Below, one piece after another: positions 58,523-64,000 of a stretch of DNA of 64,000 nt. The stretch is from Curtobacterium sp. S6 (GTDB taxonomy: Bacteria; Actinomycetota; Actinomycetes; Actinomycetales; Micrococcaceae). Where the stretch lies: NCBI RefSeq assembly GCF_000710345.2, contig NZ_JHEL01000015.1, forward strand, positions 1,178,001 to 1,242,000. The letters are read 5' to 3'. Both the position numbers and the translations under genes were made by a program. The first letter of the stretch is position 1, and each line of letters begins with the position of its first letter. The notes beneath the pieces were generated by a model. That model did not search any database. It was not told where the DNA came from and saw only the letters and a program-made list of their open reading frames with translations.

Positions 58523-59581
58523 ATGACCGAGCACACGAGCTCCACAACCGGGGAAGATCCCTCGGACATGGTGGTCCTCGATCGCGTCTCGAAGGTTTTC
58601 ACCGTCGGGAAAACCACCGTGACGGCCGTCGACGATGTCTCGCTGTCCATCCAGCGCGGCCACATCTTCGCGATCATCGGGTACTCCGGCGCGGGCAAGT
58701 CCACCCTGGTCCGATTGATCAACGGGCTCGAGTCCACGACCTCGGGGACCCTGACGGTTGACGGAACGCGGATCTCCGGCGCCAACGATGCTCAGTTGCG
58801 CAAGGCGCGGACCAGCATCGGGATGATCTTCCAGCAGTTCAACCTGATGAACTCCAAGACGGTCGCGGCCAACGTGGAATTCCCGCTCAAGGTTGCGGGA
58901 TGGTCCACGGCACGACGCCGCGAGCGGGTTCAGGAGTTGCTGGACTTCGTGGGCCTCCGAGACAAGGCCAAAAATTATCCGGATCAGCTCTCGGGCGGTC
59001 AGAAGCAGCGCGTCGGCATCGCCCGCTCGCTGGCGACCGAGCCGAGCCTTCTGCTGGCCGACGAGTCGACCTCTGCCCTCGACCCCGAGACCACCGAGGA
59101 GGTCCTCGGCCTGCTCAAGAAGGTCAACCGGGAGCTCGGGATCACGGTCGTCGTCATCACCCACGAGATGGATGTTGTGGCCTCCATCGCCGACCGGGTG
59201 GCCGTCATGGAAAGCGGCAAGGTGGTCGAGGAGGGCAACGTGTACGACGTCTTCTCGAACCCGCAAACGGCCCCGGCCCAGCGCTTCGTCGCGACGACGG
59301 TCAAGCCCACGCCTTCCGGGGCTCGGGCCAGTGAGCTCAAGGAACGCCACCGCGGCTTCCTCATCAGCGTCGAGGTGACCGACGAGACCAAATTGGGCGA
59401 CGTCCTCTCCCGCCTGGGCGAGCGCAACGTTCGTTTCAACATCGTCGACGGCGGCCTGGAGACCCTCCAGGGCCGTACCTACGGCAAACTCACCCTCGAA
59501 CTGCTGGGTGAGGTCACGGCCATCGAGGCCGTCATCGAACAACTCAAATCCGTCACTCTCGTCCAGGAGGTGCGCGCCTGA
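58523..59581 (+). CDS. metN: Methionine ABC transporter ATP-binding protein
   Basis: This is the 352-residue ATPase of the methionine importer. Walker A GYSGAGKST (about residues 53-61), Q-loop IFQQFNLM, signature LSGGQKQRVGIA, Walker B LLLADESTSALD and switch THEMDV are complete. The C-terminal about 75 residues (SVEVTDETKLGDVLSRLGER, then NIVDGGLETLQGRTYGKLTLELLG) form the NIL domain that binds methionine and inhibits uptake when it is plentiful. AAGGGAAACAC precedes the ATG. Its stop overlaps the metI start by one base. Confidence 0.95.
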   Translation: MTEHTSSTTGEDPSDMVVLDRVSKVFTVGKTTVTAVDDVSLSIQRGHIFAIIGYSGAGKSTLVRLINGLESTTSGTLTVDGTRISGANDAQLRKARTSIGMIFQQFNLMNSKTVAANVEFPLKVAGWSTARRRERVQELLDFVGLRDKAKNYPDQLSGGQKQRVGIARSLATEPSLLLADESTSALDPETTEEVLGLLKKVNRELGITVVVITHEMDVVASIADRVAVMESGKVVEEGNVYDVFSNPQTAPAQRFVATTVKPTPSGARASELKERHRGFLISVEVTDETKLGDVLSRLGERNVRFNIVDGGLETLQGRTYGKLTLELLGEVTAIEAVIEQLKSVTLVQEVRA

Positions 59582-60291
59582 TGACGCTGTCAGCACACAC
59601 CCTGTTGTCCGCCTCCCTCGAGGCCAAGCCCAAGACCGATTGGTCGGAGGTCCGCCCCGACCTGTTGCAGGCGACCTGGGAAACCATCGAGATGGTCGCG
59701 ATCACCATGGTGATCGCCGGCATCCTCGGATTCATCGTGGGTCTCCTGCTGTACACCACGCGGCGCGGCAACATCCTGCAGAATCGCGCCCTGAACTGGG
59801 TCCTGAACCTCGTGGTGAACTTCGTCCGCCCAATCCCGTTCATCATCCTGCTCGTGGCCCTCGGGCCGGTCATGCTCGCGACCATCGGCACGACGATCGA
59901 GATGAAGGCGGCCGTCTTCGGCATGGTCGTCGCCGCGGTCTTCGCGGTGGCCCGCATCGTCGAGCAGAACCTCGTCTCGATCGACCCGGGCGTGATCGAG
60001 GCGGCGCGAGCAATGGGCGCGACGCGCTCCCGGATCATGTTCTCCGTCATCCTGCCGGAAGCTCTCGGGCCCCTGATCCTCGGTTACACGTTCCTGCTGA
60101 TCGGCGTGGTCGACATGTCCGCCATGGCCGGCTACATCGGCGCCGGCGGCCTGGGCGACTACGCCTTGTCCAAGGGCTACCAGCGTTTCAACTGGGACAT
60201 CACGATGGCCGCGGTGCTGGTCATCATCGTCATGGTCCAGTTCGTCCAGCTCTTCGGCAACTGGCTCGCGCGCAAGATCATGCGCCGCTAG
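59581..60291 (+). CDS. metI: Methionine ABC transporter permease
   Basis: This is a 236-residue permease with five or six helices. The hydrophobic start (TIEMVAITMVIAGILGFIVGLLLY), NFVRPIPFIILLVALGP and the EAA-type loop EAARAMGATRSRIMFSVILPEA that docks to MetN are characteristic. The last helix ends in WLARKIMRR. It overlaps metN by one base (TGATG) and is followed by a terminator, so it closes the metQNI operon. Confidence 0.95.
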   Translation: MTLSAHTLLSASLEAKPKTDWSEVRPDLLQATWETIEMVAITMVIAGILGFIVGLLLYTTRRGNILQNRALNWVLNLVVNFVRPIPFIILLVALGPVMLATIGTTIEMKAAVFGMVVAAVFAVARIVEQNLVSIDPGVIEAARAMGATRSRIMFSVILPEALGPLILGYTFLLIGVVDMSAMAGYIGAGGLGDYALSKGYQRFNWDITMAAVLVIIVMVQFVQLFGNWLARKIMRR

Positions 60292-60310
60292 TCAGGCCCG
60301 CCCCTCGACA

Positions 60311-60358
60311 CGACGATGCCCGTCGCGCCCCCGCTGGGAGGCGCGGCGGGCATCGTCG
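60311..60358. terminator. Hairpin terminator between convergent metI and acyl-CoA ligase genes
   Basis: A 19-bp near-perfect stem (60311-60329 with 60340-60358, one G-T mismatch) with a ten-base loop lies between the two stops and can serve both. Confidence 0.85.
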
Positions 60359-60376
60359 TACGGCCCTGCGCGTGGG

Positions 60377-62086
60377 CTAGCCGAGCTTCTCCTCGACGAG
60401 CTTCTTGACCTCGCGCCGCAGGGTCTTGCCCAGCATCGACCGGGGAAAGTCCTCGAGCTCGACGATGCGGCGGGGCACCTTGTAGCGGGTGATCTTGGAG
60501 TAGCAGTGTTGCCGCAGCGCCTCGACGTCGAGGGCGTGCCCCGGCTCCATGATCACGGCCGCCACGACGTCTTCCCCGCCCCCGTCCGCGTCGATGCCGA
60601 TCACGGCCGCGTCCTTCACGAGGTCATTCGACTTCAGCGCGGTCTCGACCTCCGACGGCGAGACGTTGAATCCCCCTGTGATGATGACTTCCTTGAGTCG
60701 ATCGACCACGAAGAGGTAGCCGTCCTCGTCCATCGTGACGATGTCTCCCGTGCGCAGCCACCCGTCCTCGGTCAACGCCGCGTGGGTCGCTTCCTCGTTC
60801 TTCCAGTACCCGCGGAAAACCTGTGGTCCCTTGACCCAGAGCTCTCCGGCCTCGCCATCGGGGGCGTCCTCCAGGCTCTCGGGGTCGACGATCCGGATAT
60901 CCGTCGAGGGGAACGGCACCCCGATGGATCCGGTGCGGCGCGAGGCGTTCAGCGGATTGCAACACACCAGCGGCGCGCATTCCGTCAGCCCGTACCCTTC
61001 GACGAGGAATCCCCCGGTCTTGGCCTCCCACTGGCTGACGAGCTGCGACGGAAGGTTCATGGCCCCGGACACGGAGGTTCGGATACCGGACAGGTCGGCG
61101 CCGCGTTCCCGGGCCATATCCATCAGCCGTTGATATATCGGCGGAACGGCCGGAAGGATCGTCGGGGTGGTCTTCTTCATCGCGGAGAACACCAAATCCA
61201 GGTCCACCGTGGGAAATAACACCAGTTTGGCGCGCACGGCCATCGCGATGCCCAACCCCAGGGTCATCCCGTAGGCGTGAAAAAGCGGCAGCAACGCGTA
61301 GATCACCTCGTCGGTTCCCACACCGATCCATTCCTCGCCCATGAGCGCGTTGGATTCGAGGTTACGATGCGTGAGCATGACCCCCTTGGGCGTCCCCGAG
61401 GTGCCCGAGGTGTAGAGCAGCAACGCAGTGTCGTGGGCCGTCGGGCGGTGATGGTCGGCCGCGATCGGTGCGGCCTTGAGCAGCTTTCGCCACGGTGTCG
61501 TCCTCGGGGCCGGACCCTCGAGTTTGGCCCGGGATTCCTTGGCGCGAGGCAGCGGGAGCTTGAGCCCGAGCCGAAGGTGGCGCGGCATGGCCTCGATGAG
61601 GTTGACCGCGATGACCTCGCGGGGACGGATGTCGGCCGGCTGGTCCGTGACCTTGGCGGCGATCTTGTCCCAGACGAAAGCGACCTTCGCGCCGTGATCC
61701 TCAAATTGGTGCCGCAACTCGCCGTCGGTGTAGAGGGGATTGTGCTCGACCACGACGCCGCCGAGCCTCAGGATGGCGTAGAAAGCGACGATGTGTTGCG
61801 GGCAGTTGGGGAGGATCACCGCGACGCGGTCCCCCGGCTGCACCCCCATCAGGCGTAGCCCCTCGGCCACCCGGGAGATCTGGTCTCCCAATTGGGAATA
61901 GCTGGTCGTGGCCCCGAAGAATTCGAGGGCCGGTTTCGGCCCCGCGGCCTTCACGGAACGCTCCATGACGTGGACCAGAGAGGTCTCCGGAAGGTCGAGG
62001 GTCTCCGAGGTCGTCGAATTGTAGTTCTTAAGCCAGGGTCGGCGTTGCGTGCTTCGTTCGGATCCGTCGTACGGAAGTGCATCCAT
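60377..62086 (-). CDS. fadD: Long-chain fatty acid-CoA ligase (FadD-type)
   Basis: This 569-residue member of the adenylate-forming family activates fatty acids to acyl-CoA. The AMP-binding P-loop LLYTSGTSGTPKGVMLTHRN, the GYGLTECAPLVCCNP motif, TGDIVTMDEDGYLFVVDRLKEVI with the hinge Asp/Arg, and the C-terminal RSMLGKTLRREV with the catalytic Lys are all present. Chain-length preference cannot be read. The ATG at 62086 is preceded at seven bases by CAGAAT, a -10-like hexamer in the leaderless position; longer frames have no support. It is divergent from the small membrane peptide gene. Confidence 0.92.
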   Translation of the reverse strand: MDALPYDGSERSTQRRPWLKNYNSTTSETLDLPETSLVHVMERSVKAAGPKPALEFFGATTSYSQLGDQISRVAEGLRLMGVQPGDRVAVILPNCPQHIVAFYAILRLGGVVVEHNPLYTDGELRHQFEDHGAKVAFVWDKIAAKVTDQPADIRPREVIAVNLIEAMPRHLRLGLKLPLPRAKESRAKLEGPAPRTTPWRKLLKAAPIAADHHRPTAHDTALLLYTSGTSGTPKGVMLTHRNLESNALMGEEWIGVGTDEVIYALLPLFHAYGMTLGLGIAMAVRAKLVLFPTVDLDLVFSAMKKTTPTILPAVPPIYQRLMDMARERGADLSGIRTSVSGAMNLPSQLVSQWEAKTGGFLVEGYGLTECAPLVCCNPLNASRRTGSIGVPFPSTDIRIVDPESLEDAPDGEAGELWVKGPQVFRGYWKNEEATHAALTEDGWLRTGDIVTMDEDGYLFVVDRLKEVIITGGFNVSPSEVETALKSNDLVKDAAVIGIDADGGGEDVVAAVIMEPGHALDVEALRQHCYSKITRYKVPRRIVELEDFPRSMLGKTLRREVKKLVEEKLG

Positions 62087-62093
62087 GGTCGAG

Positions 62094-62126
62094 ATTCTGC
62101 CATGTGGCCGCGTCACCTGGAATACT
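62094..62126. promoter_or_regulatory. Two back-to-back -10 hexamers of divergent leaderless promoters
   Basis: CAGAAT on the minus strand (62099-62094) ends seven bases before the fadD ATG. AATACT on the plus strand (62121-62126) ends seven bases before the ATG of the 47-residue gene at 62134. No SD lies in either gap. Confidence 0.45.
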
Positions 62127-62133
62127 GTCCAGC

Positions 62134-62277
62134 ATGACCGCACGCCGCAAGAGCCCCTGGACCGAGGACGAATTTCGCACCGTGATGCGACAGATCAATC
62201 GCCGCATGCTGATCGGAACCGGCATCGCCATCCTGATCGGCCTCGTCGTGATCGGCTTGGCGGCCCTGCTCACCTAG
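62134..62277 (+). CDS. 47-residue single-helix membrane protein
   Basis: This small protein begins MTARRKSPWTEDEFRTVMRQ and has one C-terminal membrane helix (MLIGTGIAILIGLVVIGLAA). It fits an N-in, C-out orientation with an amphipathic N-terminal part. The -10 hexamer seven bases before the start supports a leaderless message. I recognise no family. It is divergent from fadD and separated from the acetyltransferase gene by 74 bases. Too little can be seen to assign a function. Confidence 0.6.
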   Translation: MTARRKSPWTEDEFRTVMRQINRRMLIGTGIAILIGLVVIGLAALLT

Positions 62278-62351
62278 GCCCGAGGCCGCGACACCTCCGT
62301 TAACCGAGCCGACCACGACCGACCAACCACTCCGACGAAAGGCCTCCTCGA

Positions 62352-63071
62352 ATGAGCGCACCTGGACCCGATCCGGATTCGATGACCATGCGGGAACGCA
62401 TGCACGCCGGCCTACCCTACCGAGGGGAGGGAACGGCGAACGAGACGAATCATGACGCATCGCTCTCGGCCCGGACCTCCGCGGAGGCGGCCCGCATGAC
62501 GGACCGCTACCAGCGACTCGATCTCGACGAGCCGGCTTCCGCGCAGGCCCTCTTGTGTGAGTTGCTCGGGAGCATGGGCGAGGACGTGCGCATCCGTCCC
62601 CCGTTCCACGTGGATTACGGATACAACATCCACGTCGGGGACCGGCTGTTCGCGAACTTCGGGCTGACCATCCTCGACGTCTGCGACGTGCGCATCGGCG
62701 ATGACGTCCAGATCGGCCCGCACGTGCAGCTCTTGTGCCCCACCCATCCCTTGAACCCCACCGACCGGCGGCTCATGTGGGAAGGCGGGTTGCCGATCAC
62801 CATCGAGGACAACGTGTGGCTCGGCGGTGGCGCCATCGTCATGCCGGGCGTGACCGTCGGACACGACTCCGTGGTCGGGGCCGGGGCCGTGGTGACCAAG
62901 GACATTCCTCCGTTCTCGATCGCGGTCGGCTCCCCCGCGCGGGTCATCCGCACAATCGATCCCGAGGAACGATCCGGCCAATACGCCCTCGAGAACTTTC
63001 CCCCGTCGTATCGGGAACAGGTTAACCGTCCATCGCATCGGACCGATCCGAGTCAGGAGCAGAACGCGTGA
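62352..63071 (+). CDS. Sugar O-acetyltransferase (maltose/galactoside acetyltransferase type)
   Basis: This is a 239-residue left-handed beta-helix acetyltransferase. MTMRERMHAGLPYRGEG (the N-terminal Mac domain), FHVDYGYNIHVGDRLFANFGLTILDVC, VQLLCPTHPLNPTDRR with the catalytic His, and the hexapeptide repeats GGGAIVMPGVTVGHDSVVGAGAVV are typical of maltose/galactoside O-acetyltransferases using acetyl-CoA. It is about 40 residues longer than usual, with an insert between the Mac segment and the helix and a C-terminal tail. Its stop overlaps the next start by four bases (GTGA). Confidence 0.9.
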   Translation: MSAPGPDPDSMTMRERMHAGLPYRGEGTANETNHDASLSARTSAEAARMTDRYQRLDLDEPASAQALLCELLGSMGEDVRIRPPFHVDYGYNIHVGDRLFANFGLTILDVCDVRIGDDVQIGPHVQLLCPTHPLNPTDRRLMWEGGLPITIEDNVWLGGGAIVMPGVTVGHDSVVGAGAVVTKDIPPFSIAVGSPARVIRTIDPEERSGQYALENFPPSYREQVNRPSHRTDPSQEQNA

Positions 63072-64000
63072 GCACGTCAGGAAATAGGCCGTGGAATGAA
63101 CGCCCGGACGCCGATTCGAACGACCCGAACAGGACCGTCCCCCTGGACGACGACCGGACCGAGGTGATCCCCCACTCGTCCGCGGGCCGGATCGACGAGG
63201 AGCGCACCGAGGTTCTCGACGAGGACAGGACCGAATACCTCTCCGGGGACGACCAACGAACCCAGGTCCTGGACGGGGGCTCCTGGGGGTCGAGCCACGC
63301 GTCGGCCAATGAGACCCTGCCCCTCCCGGCCTACGGGGAGGGATCCCGGACCACGGAAGCGCACAAGTATTCGGGCCTCGAATACGACGACCCGGCCGAA
63401 TGGGATGCCCGGGGCCGGGCCGACGACGCCACGCAGGTCCTCGGACGCACCGAGCCTGTCGACTCGCGCGCCTCCACCCCCGCGGCCGGCGCCGGAATGT
63501 CCCCGGGCGGCGCGGGCTCCCCGACCCAGGGCTTCCCCGCGGGCGGCCAGCAGGGTGGCTACGCGCCGGAACCGCCGCGCGGGCCCTCGGGAGCCGAGCT
63601 TCGTTCCATGATCGTTCGGCGGCAGAAGGCCGAGTACGGGCGGATTCAGCTACTCCCGGGCCTGATCGGATGGCTCGTGGCCACCGCCGTCGCCGGATTC
63701 CTGCTGTGGTTGGCGGGGCAGGTCGTGCCGAGCATCGGCTCCGCGACCATGCCCGACCACGTCGGCGCATCCCTCAAGGAGCTCACGCAAGGTTCGGCCG
63801 GCGGCAGCGCCTGGGTGCTCGTGTTCGGGGCCGTGTATTTCGTCTCTTACGTCGTCGGAGGGTTCGCCGCCGGACGCTCCGGGCGCTTCGCCGGGGCCAA
63901 ACAGGGCGTCGCCGTCTGGCTGTGGCAGCTCATGGGGGCGGCGGTCACGACCGTTCTGTCGCTCTTCCTCGCGGATCGCGTCGGCACGAGCGTCCCCCTG
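63068..64000 (+). CDS. Membrane protein with an acidic RTE-repeat N terminus, 3' end beyond the window
   Basis: This is an open frame of 311 codons from the GTG at 63068 to the window edge. The first about 75 residues repeat a short unit four times: DDRTEVIP, EERTEVLD, EDRTEYLS and DQRTQVLD, each Asp/Glu-rich with a central R-T-[EQ]. A Gly/Pro/Ala-rich linker follows. Then come helices with GLIGWLVATAVAGFLLWLAG, WVLVFGAVYFVSYVVGG and QLMGAAVTTVLSLFLA. The repeat threonines could be phosphorylation sites recognised by FHA domains; that is inference. It overlaps the acetyltransferase by four bases. Confidence 0.7.
   Translation, partial: MSTSGNRPWNERPDADSNDPNRTVPLDDDRTEVIPHSSAGRIDEERTEVLDEDRTEYLSGDDQRTQVLDGGSWGSSHASANETLPLPAYGEGSRTTEAHKYSGLEYDDPAEWDARGRADDATQVLGRTEPVDSRASTPAAGAGMSPGGAGSPTQGFPAGGQQGGYAPEPPRGPSGAELRSMIVRRQKAEYGRIQLLPGLIGWLVATAVAGFLLWLAGQVVPSIGSATMPDHVGASLKELTQGSAGGSAWVLVFGAVYFVSYVVGGFAAGRSGRFAGAKQGVAVWLWQLMGAAVTTVLSLFLADRVGTSVPL

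Noticed and set aside
1-64000. CRISPR arrays, insertion sequences, prophage or integrase genes
   Set aside because: No regularly spaced repeats, transposase or integrase motifs, or attachment-site duplications at the tRNA were seen.

Overview
The window reads as chromosomal DNA from a high-GC Gram-positive actinobacterium. The supporting signs are strongly G/C-biased third codon positions, GTG starts, many start codons lying 6-7 bases after a -10 hexamer (leaderless type), a CopD-CtaG fusion, a DtxR/IdeR-type iron box, and an rpmB-rpmG-rpsN cluster of zinc-free type. A Micrococcales member is my best guess; this is inference from gene content, not a search. I see no insertion sequence, prophage or CRISPR array.

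Layout. 1-3000: an ECF thiamine/HMP transporter operon (ykoE, fused ATPase, ecfT cut by the window edge) under a TPP riboswitch with an anti-SD/SD hairpin. 3.1-10.2 kb: a DUF4235 gene and a six-gene Mrp/Mnh cation/proton antiporter operon (A-B fusion, C, D, E, F, G). 10.4-17.3 kb: an Atg22-like MFS exporter, a two-gene MauE-thioredoxin / HprK-PqqD module, dcd, tRNA-Gly(CCC), a methyltransferase and two envelope proteins. 17.3-25.1 kb: a thioredoxin-NHL protein, then copper supply and cytochrome oxidase assembly genes (CopD-CtaG, DyP peroxidase, PCuAC, CopC, a Met/His-rich membrane protein). 25.3-26.4 kb: HU, rpsN, rpmG, rpmB. 26.7-32.8 kb: an SGNH hydrolase, then a siderophore uptake operon with a DtxR-type box.

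32.9-44.0 kb is mainly a polyol region: an FGGY kinase and D-threitol-dehydrogenase-like SDR, a xylulokinase plus mannitol/arabinitol dehydrogenase pair, a DhaK-DhaL (erythrulose kinase-like) protein, an erythritol/L-threitol-type zinc dehydrogenase, and a SorC-family regulator. A polyol permease at 55.7-57.1 kb probably belongs to it.

44.1-55.6 kb is the most novel part. A twelve-gene, same-strand catabolic operon runs from an FMN-dependent monooxygenase of the NtaA/DszA type through its flavin reductase, a SnoaL-like protein, an MhpD-type hydratase, an IclR regulator, a semialdehyde dehydrogenase, an amine oxidase, a stand-alone riboflavin kinase, a 91-residue unknown and two SDRs. A metabolite:H+ symporter is transcribed divergently, followed by a 43-residue ORF. 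Two matching 15-bp palindromes lie just downstream of both divergent promoters. The operon appears to carry its own FMN supply for breaking down an unidentified, probably nitrogen-containing, compound.

57.4-60.4 kb holds a methionine-type ABC transporter (metQ-metN-metI). 60.4-64.0 kb holds an acyl-CoA ligase, a 47-residue membrane peptide, a sugar O-acetyltransferase and a truncated membrane protein with RTE-type repeats.
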